Origin: Christensenellaceae bacterium
Lineage (GTDB): Bacteria; Bacillota; Clostridia; Christensenellales; UBA1750
Direction of reading: 5' to 3'
Length of the DNA: 8,301 nucleotides
Assembly: GCA_031287285.1 (NCBI GenBank)
Contig: JAITTC010000100.1
Coordinates: 1 to 8,301, forward strand
Part shown: piece after piece, positions 1-6,287 of the stretch
Position numbering within the stretch: the first letter of the stretch is position 1
How the letters are laid out: each line of letters starts with the position of its first letter
The notes under the pieces: generated by a model
What the model saw: the letters and a program-made list of their open reading frames with translations, nothing else
The model's database searches: none
What the model was told of the DNA's origin: nothing
Made by a program: the position numbers and the translations under genes

Positions 1-3
1 GAT

Positions 4-26
4 CTTATTTCAAAGGGCAACCCTAA
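4..26 (+). repeat. 23-bp direct repeat, copy 1
   Basis: The sequence begins CTTATTT and ends AAAGGGCAACCCTAA. It matches the copy at 71-93 with two mismatches (C for A at positions 11 and 18). Each copy contains a small dyad, AGGG-three bases-CCCT. Coordinates were aligned by eye. Confidence 0.8.
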
Positions 27-70
27 CTGAATATACCAAGTCATAATATCTATGGTCATTATTATTGGAA

Positions 71-93
71 CTTATTTAAAAGGGAAACCCTAA
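71..93 (+). repeat. 23-bp direct repeat, copy 2, at the galK junction
   Basis: The sequence begins CTTATTT and ends AAAGGGAAACCCTAA. It repeats copy 1 at a 67-bp offset and ends exactly at the composition change. Position and orientation suggest it marks a terminus rather than a random repeat. Confidence 0.8.
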
Positions 94-545
94 GCGAGGT
101 AGACGAGGTCGAATTTGCCCAAAAACTGCCCCGAATTCGCGAAAAGCTAGGCGATCGCGCCCTCCTGCGCGCGCTGCACTTCTTTGGCGAAACAAGGCGC
201 GCCGCAGACGAAGCCAAGGCGCTCGAAAACGGTGATTTACCGGGATTTCTGCGCTTGGTCGTCGAATCGGGCGAGAGCAGCTGGCGGCTTTTGCAAAACC
301 TCTATGTGCCGGGCGGCAGGGATCAGCCGCTGGCGCTGGCCTGCGCGCTTTCAGAAGCGATACTCAAGGGGAAGGGCGCCTGGCGCGTGCACGGCGGCGG
401 TTTCGCGGGGACGATCCTGGCCTTCATGCTCAAGGCCGATTTGCCGGCCTATGTGCAAAGGATGGACTTGGTCTTTGGCGCTGGCGCCTGCACGCCGCTG
501 GGCATCCGCGCGCAGGGCGCCTGCGAGGTGCTGCTCAAAGGGGCG
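94..545 (+). pseudogene. galK: Galactokinase C-terminal remnant (5' truncated)
   Basis: Galactokinase phosphorylates galactose in the Leloir pathway. The reading includes EVDEVEF, GDRALLRALHFF and ESGESSWRLLQNLYVPGG, then the GHMP-kinase glycine motif RVHGGGFAGT and a typical end, FGAGACTPLGIR. This is roughly the last 150 residues. The N-terminal sugar-binding signature, the ATP-binding GHMP motif and the catalytic Asp, which lie upstream in intact enzymes, are absent. AT-rich DNA replaces that region, and no usable start codon precedes the conserved part. The piece therefore cannot be an active kinase by itself. It has no stop and runs straight into the Nudix module. The truncation is real only if the left junction is not an assembly artefact. 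The family call is firm. Confidence 0.75.
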
Positions 546-1433
546 ATTCAAGAGCTCTTCAGCTGCGAGATCGGCACTTTGCCGAGCTATAAATACGCGG
601 TGAGCCTTTCGCGCTGCCCGGGCGGCTGGCTCTTTGGCAGGCATGCGGAGCGCGGAAGCTGGGAAGCCCAGGGCGGCCATATCGAGAGGGGCGAAACGCC
701 GGCCGAGGCCGCCAGGCGCGAGCTTTTTGAAGAGAGCGGCGCGCTAGAGTACGAACTGACGCCGATTTGCGACTATTCGGTGGGCGACGAGCTTGGCAAG
801 GGGGAGGGCGGCAGGCTCTTTTGGGCCGAGATTTCAAAGCTTGGCCCTCTGCCCCAAAGCGAGATCGCCGAAACCGCAGTTTTTCGCGATTTGCCTGCCG
901 ATTTGACCTTCCCAGAGATCATGCCGGGGCTTTTTCGCCTGGTGAAGGAGTATATCGGCCTTTTGAAGCAAGCGGCTGGCGAGGAAGAAACCGAGGCCTT
1001 TGGCAAGGCGGTTGGAGAAAGCCTTAAAAAAGGCGATATTCTTCTGCTGGAAGGCAGCCTTGGCGCGGGCAAGACGGCGCTGACGCGCGGCCTTGTGAAG
1101 GGCCTTGGCGGCGATGAAAACGAGGTTTCCAGCCCGACCTTCGCGCTCATGCAGATCTACGGGGCGAAGTGGCCCGTTTACCACTTTGACCTATACAGGC
1201 TCTCGTCGGCTGAAGAGGCTGAGGAGGCAGGCCTTTTAGATGCTCTGCGCGGCGGCGACGGCGTTTGCGTGGTGGAATGGCCCGGGCAGGCGCGAGGGCT
1301 CTTCGAAGGCCTGAACGTGAAGACCATCGAGCTGCGGGCGGTGGAGGGCGACGAAAACGCCCGCGAAATCGAGCTGAGCGGCGATTGGTTCGGCTTTGCG
1401 CTGCGGGATGGAAAAGGGGAAGGCCCATGCTGA
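94..1433 (+). CDS. Composite ORF: GalK C-terminal remnant, Nudix hydrolase and TsaE in one frame
   Basis: The frame is open from position 27 to the TGA at 1431-1433 and reads through three unrelated families with almost no linker. The order is the galactokinase C-terminus (about 94-545), a Nudix hydrolase (about 546-962) and the t6A ATPase TsaE (about 963-1433). Each module is about the size of the corresponding free-standing protein or domain. No stop separates them, so translation starting upstream would give a fusion. The first ATG/GTG/TTG codon in frame is TTG at 255, inside the galactokinase domain. Other starts are ATG 426, GTG 528 (just before the Nudix domain) and TTG 963 (before TsaE). 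The 3' end overlaps tsaB in ATGCTGA. Whether the product is one polypeptide or separately initiated proteins cannot be decided from sequence. Confidence 0.7.
546..962 (+). other. Nudix hydrolase domain within the composite ORF
   Basis: Nudix enzymes hydrolyse nucleoside diphosphates linked to another group, using a metal held by the Nudix box. A perfect box GX5EX7REUXEEXGU occupies about 675-743: G, then HIERG, E, TPAEAAR, then RELFEESGA. The domain opens with ELFSCEIGTLPSYKY, the usual N-terminus of a clostridial Nudix group, and ends near PGLFRLVKEY, so it is full length at about 139 residues. In homologues a start Met would sit near the Ile codon at 546. Here that codon is ATT, so the nearest conventional start is GTG 528, with only a weak AGGG upstream. 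The substrate is unknown and the domain runs into TsaE without a stop. The family call is firm; separate translation is uncertain. Confidence 0.85.
945..950 (+). promoter_or_regulatory. Putative internal ribosome binding site for tsaE
   Basis: AAGGAG lies 12 nt upstream of the TTG at 963, inside the last Nudix codons (VKEY). It is the only good Shine-Dalgarno near the TsaE domain boundary. It suggests TsaE may be initiated independently even though no stop ends the Nudix frame. Confidence 0.4.
963..1433 (+). CDS. tsaE: TsaE, tRNA t6A threonylcarbamoyltransferase complex ATPase (possible internal TTG start)
   Basis: TsaE is the small P-loop ATPase that works with TsaB and TsaD to form N6-threonylcarbamoyladenosine at position 37 of ANN-decoding tRNAs. 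From TTG 963 the protein is 156 residues, the usual TsaE length. It opens with the typical GEEETEAFGKAVGESLKKGD, followed by Walker A GSLGAGKT (about residues 31-38), SSPTFAL, YHFDLYRL and VVEWPGQ, all TsaE hallmarks. The TTG start with AAGGAG 12 nt upstream is my preferred independent start; the alternative is a Nudix-TsaE fusion in the composite frame. The stop overlaps the tsaB start (ATGCTGA), consistent with translational coupling. The TsaE identity is secure; the start is not. Confidence 0.85.
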   Translation: MKQAAGEEETEAFGKAVGESLKKGDILLLEGSLGAGKTALTRGLVKGLGGDENEVSSPTFALMQIYGAKWPVYHFDLYRLSSAEEAEEAGLLDALRGGDGVCVVEWPGQARGLFEGLNVKTIELRAVEGDENAREIELSGDWFGFALRDGKGEGPC

Positions 1434-2104
1434 TCTTGACGCTCGACGCTTCGAGCGTTTCCGCCTCCGCCGCGCTGAGCGAGGATGGCAGGCTGATTTA
1501 TGAAGCCTATGTGCAGAACAAGCTCACGCACTCCGCCTCGCTTCTGCCCATGATCGATGATTGCTTCCGCTATGGGGGCAAGGGCATCGAGGAAGTGGAG
1601 CTGATCGGCGTGGCGGCCGGCCCCGGCTCGTTTACCGGGGTGCGCATCGCCGTGGCCACGGCCATGGGCCTGGCCGGGGCGCGGCCCTGCGCGCCCTTGA
1701 GCACCCTGGAGGCCTTAGCCAGGCAGGCGGCCCTTTTTGAAGGCATCGTTTGCCCGATACTCGACGCGCGCGGCGGGCAGGTCTACTGCGCCGCCTACGA
1801 AGGCGGCAAGCTGCTTTTGCCAGAAAGCGCGGAGGCGCTTGACGCCTTCCTAGCGAAGCTACCAAGGGGCAAGGGCTGCCTCTTCGTCGGCGACGGCGCG
1901 GCCGCCTACCAGGCGCAGATCGAAAAAGCGGGCTTTACTGCGGCGAAGGAGCCTTCGCTTCTTGGGCTGCATGCGGCCTTTTTGGCGCCGCTGGCCCTTG
2001 AAAAAAGGGAAGCCTGGCTGCCTGCGGCGCGGCTTCGGCCCGTCTATTTGCGCCGGCCCCAGGCGGAGCGCGAGCGGATGCAAAAGGGGGGCCAAGATGC
2101 CTGA
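1427..2104 (+). CDS. tsaB: TsaB, tRNA t6A complex dimerization subunit
   Basis: TsaB is the ASKHA-fold scaffold that partners TsaD and TsaE in t6A synthesis. The 225-residue product begins MLILTLDASSVSASAAL (first ASKHA strand pair) and has LTHSASLLPMI, the signature AAGPGSFTGVRI (about residues 63-74), CPILDARGGQVY and a C-terminal RPVYLRRPQAER typical of the family. Length is normal. The ATG at 1427 overlaps the tsaE stop by 7 nt and is preceded by AAAAGGGGAAGG, which decides the start; in-frame codons further upstream lie inside tsaE. The 3' end overlaps rimI by 8 nt, so the three are surely co-transcribed. Confidence 0.95.
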   Translation: MLILTLDASSVSASAALSEDGRLIYEAYVQNKLTHSASLLPMIDDCFRYGGKGIEEVELIGVAAGPGSFTGVRIAVATAMGLAGARPCAPLSTLEALARQAALFEGIVCPILDARGGQVYCAAYEGGKLLLPESAEALDAFLAKLPRGKGCLFVGDGAAAYQAQIEKAGFTAAKEPSLLGLHAAFLAPLALEKREAWLPAARLRPVYLRRPQAERERMQKGGQDA

Positions 2105-2576
2105 GGTTTTGATTCGGCCGATGGAAGAGCGCGACTTGCCGCGCGTTGGCGAGATGGAAAGGCTCTGCTTCGCCACGCCCTGGTCAGAGGACGCGATGGA
2201 GTATGAAATCACGCAGAATAACCTGGCGCGCTACCTGGTGCTTGAGGAGGACGGGCAGGTCTGCGCCTACGCGGGCACCTGGCTGGTCTTTGAGGAGGGG
2301 CACATCACCAACGTGGCCGTGCACCCGGCTTTTCGCCGCAGGGGCTATGGGAGCGCGGTTTTAAGGGCGCTGATGCGCCTTGCGGCGGGCGAGGGGATCG
2401 AGTTCATGGATCTGGAGGTTCGGGTTTCGAACGAGGCCGCGATCGCGCTGTATAAGGGCCTTGGCTTTAAGAAGGCCGGGCTGCGCAAGGGTTATTATGA
2501 AGATAACGGCGAGGATGCCATCGTGATGGTGAACGATCGGCTCGAACAAGCCCTTGGTTCTGCTTCCGCACCCTAA
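2097..2576 (+). CDS. rimI: RimI-type ribosomal protein S18-alanine N-acetyltransferase
   Basis: This is a GNAT-fold acetyltransferase of 159 residues. RimI acetylates the N-terminal alanine of ribosomal protein S18 in Escherichia coli, and its gene commonly sits next to tsaB in Bacillota. Visible features are IRPMEERDLPRVGEMERLCF, TPWSEDAMEYEI, the acetyl-CoA pyrophosphate loop HPAFRRRGYGSAVL (about residues 76-89), then LEVRVSNEAAIALYKGLGF and GLRKGYYEDNGEDAIVM, matching RimI rather than a generic GNAT. The ATG at 2097 follows AAAAGGGGGG and overlaps the tsaB stop (ATGCCTGA). The substrate is inferred from family and context. Confidence 0.92.
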   Translation: MPEVLIRPMEERDLPRVGEMERLCFATPWSEDAMEYEITQNNLARYLVLEEDGQVCAYAGTWLVFEEGHITNVAVHPAFRRRGYGSAVLRALMRLAAGEGIEFMDLEVRVSNEAAIALYKGLGFKKAGLRKGYYEDNGEDAIVMVNDRLEQALGSASAP

Positions 2577-2686
2577 GCAATAAGAATGCCTTAAAGGGGC
2601 AAAAAGGCCCTGCCTGCCCTACCCAACGCGGGGAGTTTGCCGTATAATGAACCGGAGCGCGGTTTTGCGCGAGGGGGACTTTCATT
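2577..2686 (+). promoter_or_regulatory. Intergenic region with TATAAT promoter element
   Basis: This 110-nt gap separates rimI from the hydrolase gene. A perfect -10 hexamer TATAAT lies at 2643-2648. No good -35 is found at 17 nt (TACCCA at 2620-2625 is a poor match), and TG lies 3 nt rather than 1 nt before the hexamer. A GAGGGGG ribosome binding site at 2671-2677 serves the next gene. The imperfect AGGGGC/GGCCCT pairing near 2595-2612 has no T-run, so I do not call a terminator. The element suggests a second transcription start for the cell-wall block. Confidence 0.4.
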
Positions 2687-3445
2687 TTGAATTTAGAAAT
2701 TCTGGGGATCGATTGCCACGCCGAGCAGGCCGGGGAGGGGGAGGACATCCTCCTTTTGCACGGTTGGGGCTGCGAGATCGCACTGATGAAGCCCATTTTT
2801 GATGCCCTTTCTAAAAGATGCCGCGTGACCGCCCTGGATTTCCCGGGGCATGGGCAAAGCGCCTTCCCGCCAGAGAGCGGCTACTCGCTTTCAGACTACG
2901 CGGCCTTTACGCTGGAGCTGATCAAGAGGCTTGGCATCGCGCCCTGCGGCATCGTCGCGCACAGCTTCGGCGGGCGCGTCGCGCTGAAGATCGCTGCCGA
3001 AAGGCCCGAAACCCTAAAAAAGCTGCTGATTACGGGCGGCGCGGGCTTGCGGCCCAGGCGAAAGCCGGGCTTTTACCTAAAAAGAGCGGTCTACAGCTGC
3101 CTGCGCGCCTTAAGCCGGTTTTTCCCTGGCGGCGAAGCCTTCCGCGACGCCCTGCGCGCGCGCTTTGGCTCCGCCGACTACAACGCCCTGCGCCCCGAGA
3201 TGCGCGCGACCTTCAACAAGGTGATCGCCGAGGATCTGCGCCCGCTGCTTCCGCGGGTTGCGGCCGAAACCCTGCTGGTTTGGGGCGAAAACGACGGTGA
3301 AACCCCGCTTTATATGGGGAAGATCATGGAAGAAGAGATTCCGGGCGCGGCGCTCGTCGTTCTGGAAGGCGGGAGCCATTTTGCCTACCTCGAGCAGGCG
3401 CCGCGCTTTGCGCGCATCGCCGAAGCCTTCTTCTTTGCGGAATAA
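2687..3445 (+). CDS. Alpha/beta-fold hydrolase
   Basis: This 252-residue protein is probably a cytoplasmic serine hydrolase; the substrate is unknown. The oxyanion-hole region LLLHGWG (residues 22-28), LDFPGHGQS (about 50-58) and nucleophile elbow VAHSFGG with Ser93 are plain. Asp203 in WGENDGETP and His231 in GGSHFAYLEQ complete the catalytic triad. The first elbow residue is Ala instead of the usual Gly (AHSFG), a tolerated variant. There is no signal peptide. The start is TTG, supported by GAGGGGG 9 nt upstream. It precedes the MurF and Ddl genes by 35 nt, so a cell-wall role is conceivable but inferred from position only. Product specificity (esterase, peptidase, other) cannot be assigned. 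Confidence 0.88.
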   Translation: MNLEILGIDCHAEQAGEGEDILLLHGWGCEIALMKPIFDALSKRCRVTALDFPGHGQSAFPPESGYSLSDYAAFTLELIKRLGIAPCGIVAHSFGGRVALKIAAERPETLKKLLITGGAGLRPRRKPGFYLKRAVYSCLRALSRFFPGGEAFRDALRARFGSADYNALRPEMRATFNKVIAEDLRPLLPRVAAETLLVWGENDGETPLYMGKIMEEEIPGAALVVLEGGSHFAYLEQAPRFARIAEAFFFAE

Positions 3446-3468
3446 ATCGCGCTGAATTGCGCTTTTTT

Positions 3469-3475
3469 GGAGGGG
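3469..3475 (+). promoter_or_regulatory. Ribosome binding site deciding the murF start
   Basis: GGAGGGG stands 5 nt before TTG 3481. The alternative in-frame TTG at 3457 lies upstream of this site and lacks its own, so 3481 is chosen. The N-terminal hydrophobic segment then begins immediately, as in related proteins. Confidence 0.6.
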
Positions 3476-3480
3476 TTTTC

Positions 3481-5046
3481 TTGCTCCGATTCGGCTTTTT
3501 GCTCCTTTGCGCCGCGAGCGCCGCGCTTGCCTCTTTAGACGCGCTGCACATGCTGCAGCTTGAGAGCTATCAGCTCCCCGGCTATTTCCGCTGGCTTGGG
3601 CAAAACCGCGCCCGCGCCTTTCGCTGGCCCGCGCTGATCGGCCTTGGCGGCGCGCTTGCGGGGCTTTGCCTGCTGCTTCTTGCGCCAAGCTTTGCCGCGC
3701 TGCGCCTCATCGCGCCGCTGCTCTCGCTGGGCCTTTCGCTTCTGTGGCTCTTCCTTCGCAAGAAAAGGCCTGCCAAAAAGCCGTTCAAGCTCACCCAGCG
3801 CGCCGCGAGATTGCTGCTGACAGCCTTCCTCGTGAACTTGTTTGCCGCCTTTCTCGTTTCCTTCCCATATGGGGGCCTGCTGAGCCTGCTTCTTCCGGCC
3901 TTTGCGGCCTTCAGCCTGCCGCTTGCGGCCTTCGCCGTTGCGCCCGTAGAAAGGGGCGTTAACCTTTGGTATTTTAGAGATGCCCAGCGGATGCTGCACG
4001 ACAGCCCGGGTCTCATTAAAATCGGCATCACGGGCAGCTATGGCAAGACCTCGACCAAGTTCATCCTGGGCACGATTTTAAGCGAACGATATAAAACCCT
4101 GGTCACGCCCTCGTCCTACAACACGCCGATGGGCGTAACAAGGGTGATTCGCGAGCAGCTCAAGCCCGAGCATGAGGTCTTTGTGGCCGAGATGGGCGCG
4201 CGCCATAGGGGCGACATTCGCGAGATGTGCGAGCTCGTGCCGCCCGATATCGGCGTGCTGACCTCGGTTGGCCCGCAGCATTTAGAAACCTTCGGCAGCA
4301 TCGAAACGGTGGCCGCCACGAAGTTTGAGCTGATCGAAGCCATCGGTGACGAAGGGCACGCCTTCTTCGCCGCAGACGGCGGCTGGAGCGAGGTGCTCTA
4401 TGCCCAGGCGCGGGTGCCCAAGACCCTGGCCGGCCTGAAAGAGAACGCGAGCGTGCGCGCCAAGGCAGCCAGCGTGTCGCCCGAAGGGTCGAGCTTCACG
4501 CTCGTGAGCCCGGCTGGGGAGATCGAGTGCCAAACCAGGCTTTTGGGCCGCCATAACGTGCAAAATATCTGCCTGTGCGCGGCGGTCGCGCTGCATCTTG
4601 GCTTGAGCCTTGACGAGGTGGCTCGAGGCATCGCCAAGCTCCAGCCCGTGGAGCATCGCCTGCAGCTCCTGCGCGGCGCGGGCGGGGTGACGGTGATCGA
4701 CGATGCCTTCAACGCAAACCCGGAGGGCGCAAAGGCGGCGCTTGACGTGCTCATGGGCTTTGAGGGCAGGCGCATCGTGGTGACGCCCGGCATGGTGGAG
4801 CTTGGCAGCGAGGAAGAGGCGCGAAACCGCGAGTTCGGCCGCCAGATGGCCGGCGTGGCAGACGTGGCGCTGCTGATCGGCAAACGGCGCGCCCAGCCGA
4901 TCTTAGAGGGGCTTCTCGAAAAGGGCTTTAACGAAGAAAGCGCCCACTGCCTAGACGATTTGGCCGGTGCGACGGCCTTTTTGGCCAGGGAAGGCAGGCC
5001 CGGCGACGTGGTGCTCTTTGAGAATGACCTGCCCGATAATTATTAA
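3481..5046 (+). CDS. murF: Membrane-anchored MurF-type ligase (UDP-MurNAc-tripeptide--D-Ala-D-Ala ligase)
   Basis: MurF joins D-Ala-D-Ala to UDP-MurNAc-tripeptide, the last cytoplasmic step of the peptide stem. The 521-residue product has a normal Mur ligase core: P-loop GITGSYGKTST (residues 182-192), TPSSYNTPMGV, VAEMGARHRGDI, TSVGPQHLETFG with the likely carbamylated Lys281 in AATKFELIE, then RLLGRHNVQN and VIDDAFNANPEG (405-416), ending VLFENDLPDNY. In place of the soluble MurF substrate domain there are about five hydrophobic segments in the first 155 residues (roughly 1-19, 47-69, 71-92, 108-128, 130-155). A short HMLQLESYQLPGYFRWLGQN motif follows the first segment. Similar membrane versions occur in Clostridia, to my recollection. 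It lies 20 nt before ddl. A related amide ligase is the main alternative. Confidence 0.85.
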   Translation: MLRFGFLLLCAASAALASLDALHMLQLESYQLPGYFRWLGQNRARAFRWPALIGLGGALAGLCLLLLAPSFAALRLIAPLLSLGLSLLWLFLRKKRPAKKPFKLTQRAARLLLTAFLVNLFAAFLVSFPYGGLLSLLLPAFAAFSLPLAAFAVAPVERGVNLWYFRDAQRMLHDSPGLIKIGITGSYGKTSTKFILGTILSERYKTLVTPSSYNTPMGVTRVIREQLKPEHEVFVAEMGARHRGDIREMCELVPPDIGVLTSVGPQHLETFGSIETVAATKFELIEAIGDEGHAFFAADGGWSEVLYAQARVPKTLAGLKENASVRAKAASVSPEGSSFTLVSPAGEIECQTRLLGRHNVQNICLCAAVALHLGLSLDEVARGIAKLQPVEHRLQLLRGAGGVTVIDDAFNANPEGAKAALDVLMGFEGRRIVVTPGMVELGSEEEARNREFGRQMAGVADVALLIGKRRAQPILEGLLEKGFNEESAHCLDDLAGATAFLAREGRPGDVVLFENDLPDNY

Positions 5047-5066
5047 GGCTTGGAGGGAAGAAAATC

Positions 5067-6269
5067 ATGCTGAACCTTGCCGTGGTGTATGGCAGCAGGG
5101 CCTGCGAGCACGACGTATCCATCGTGACGGCCCTGCAGGCGATGGATAACGCGGATGCGGCCAAATACAACATCATACCGCTCTATATCGCAAAGGATGG
5201 GCGCTGGTTCACCGGCGACGCCCTGCGAAGGATCGAGTTTTATCGCGATTTCGACGAAAAGAAGGCCGTCGAGTGCCGCTTGGCACCGCAAAAGGGGGGC
5301 AAGGGAGTGCTTCTTCGCTGGCCCGAGAAAAAGGGCTTCTTTGGCGGCGGGGGAGGCGAGATCGCCGTGATCGACGCCGCGCTCTGCGCCCTGCACGGCC
5401 TGAACGGCGAGGATGGAACCATCCAGGGGCTGTTTGAGCTCTACGATATCCCCTACACCAGCGCCGGGGTGCTGGGCTCCTCGGCCGGCATGGATAAGAT
5501 CGCCATGAAGCTGCTCTATAAGGGCCTTGGCCTGCCGGTTCTCGACATGGTCTGGTTCCTCAGGCAGGACTTTTTCGAAAGCCCGGGGGAAAGGATCGCA
5601 GAGATCGAAGCTGCCTTCGGCTACCCCTGCTATGTAAAGCCCGCGAATCTGGGCTCTTCCATCGGCATTTCGAAGGCGACGGATCGCGAGAGCCTTAAAA
5701 ACGCCATCGAGGTGGCAGCCAGCTACGATAAGCGCATCTTGGTCGAGCGCGGGGTTGAAAACGCGAAGGAAGTGAACTGCTCGGCCCTTGGCTATGGCAG
5801 CGAGGTGCGCGCCTCGCTTTGCGAAATGCCGGTGAGTTGGGAGAGTTTTTTGACCTTTGAAGACAAGTACCTGCGCGGCGGCAAGGGGGAAAAAGGGCAA
5901 AAAGGGCAAAAAGCCGGAAGCGGCATGGCCTCGCTGCAAAGGCAGCTGCCCGCGCCGATTGGCGAAGAAAAGACAAAGCGCATTCAGGAGCTGACCTGCA
6001 AGATGTTCAAGGCGATGGATCTGAAGGGCGTCGTGCGGGTGGATTTCATCATCGACGCCAGCAGCGACGAGGTCTTCGTCAACGAGGTCAACACCATTCC
6101 GGGTTCGCTGGCGTTCTATTTGTGGGAGCCGCTGGGGATGAGCTACCGGACGCTGATCGACGAGCTTGTGCGCTACGCATTCGCTGCCCAGAAGGATAAG
6201 GAGGCCTCTGCCTTCTCGTTCGATTCGAGCATTTTAGAAAAGGCGAATTTGGGCGGGGCGAAGAAGTAG
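5067..6269 (+). CDS. ddl: D-alanine--D-alanine ligase
   Basis: This ATP-grasp ligase makes the D-Ala-D-Ala dipeptide used by MurF, encoded immediately upstream. The 400-residue protein has CEHDVSIVTAL (with Glu14), HGLNGEDGTIQG (110-121), GSSAGMDK (137-144), the ATP-binding KPANLGSSIG (191-200), VRVDFII and the metal-binding NEVNTIPGS (339-347). LTFEDKY (262-268) places Lys267 and Tyr268 where E. coli DdlB has Lys215 and Tyr216, which favours D-Ala over D-lactate as acceptor (inference). After it comes a Gly/Lys-rich insert (about 271-286) encoded by a 9-bp tandem repeat. ATG 5067 follows GGAGGGAAG. The C-terminal 25 residues are a divergent tail. Confidence 0.95.
   Translation: MLNLAVVYGSRACEHDVSIVTALQAMDNADAAKYNIIPLYIAKDGRWFTGDALRRIEFYRDFDEKKAVECRLAPQKGGKGVLLRWPEKKGFFGGGGGEIAVIDAALCALHGLNGEDGTIQGLFELYDIPYTSAGVLGSSAGMDKIAMKLLYKGLGLPVLDMVWFLRQDFFESPGERIAEIEAAFGYPCYVKPANLGSSIGISKATDRESLKNAIEVAASYDKRILVERGVENAKEVNCSALGYGSEVRASLCEMPVSWESFLTFEDKYLRGGKGEKGQKGQKAGSGMASLQRQLPAPIGEEKTKRIQELTCKMFKAMDLKGVVRVDFIIDASSDEVFVNEVNTIPGSLAFYLWEPLGMSYRTLIDELVRYAFAAQKDKEASAFSFDSSILEKANLGGAKK
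5890..5912 (+). repeat. 9-bp tandem repeat (AAAAAGGGC) inside ddl
   Basis: There are two full copies and a partial third of AAAAAGGGC, preceded by GGGGG. They encode the EKGQKGQKA stretch in the variable loop of the ligase. The unit is a multiple of three, so slippage would change loop length without a frameshift. Confidence 0.8.
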
Positions 6270-6287
6270 CCCTCCATAGCAGGGATG

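Larger units (their letters stand above)
1..93. other. AT-rich flank; possible mobile-element end or assembly chimera
   Basis: This stretch is strikingly AT-rich beside the GC-rich remainder of the window. It has stop codons in all three forward frames and no start with a ribosome binding site. It carries two 23-bp direct repeats, and the second ends at position 93, within a codon or so of where recognisable galactokinase sequence begins. Read outward to inward (minus strand) the segment would start TTAGGGTTTCCC and repeat the motif 67 bp inside. Such an arrangement resembles a transposon end with two transposase-binding sites, but I recognise no specific family and no transposase lies in the window. 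A false join of two unrelated contigs is an equal alternative. Confidence 0.45.

Noticed and set aside
4..93. Two palindrome-bearing repeats with a 44-bp intervening stretch, as in a CRISPR array
   Set aside because: There are only two copies, both imperfect, with no third unit, no cas gene and no leader. The right copy ends inside galK homology, which fits an insertion border better.
546..548. ATT as a rare start codon for the Nudix module, with AAAGGGG before it
   Set aside because: Spacing is only 2 nt and ATT starts are very rare; GTG 528 or fusion to the upstream frame is more plausible.
184..603. 139-residue forward reading frame overlapping the galK remnant
   Set aside because: It is arginine-rich, low-information sequence in another frame of a region whose true frame shows clear GalK homology.
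3449..3468. GCGC hairpin followed by six T before murF, like a terminator
   Set aside because: The stem is only 4 bp with a 6-nt loop, too weak to call, and it lies between two genes that look co-transcribed.
3110..3688. 192-residue minus-strand frame opposite the hydrolase and murF
   Set aside because: It is an antisense shadow created by high GC; there is no ribosome binding site and no recognisable family, while the plus strand encodes conserved domains.
5043..5939. 298-residue minus-strand frame opposite ddl
   Set aside because: It lies wholly opposite a complete D-Ala-D-Ala ligase and shows no motif of its own, so it is a GC-driven shadow.
5067..6269. VanA-type D-Ala-D-Lac ligase conferring vancomycin resistance
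   Set aside because: Lys267-Tyr268 matches the D-Ala-specific Ddl pattern, and no vanH or vanX partner is nearby.
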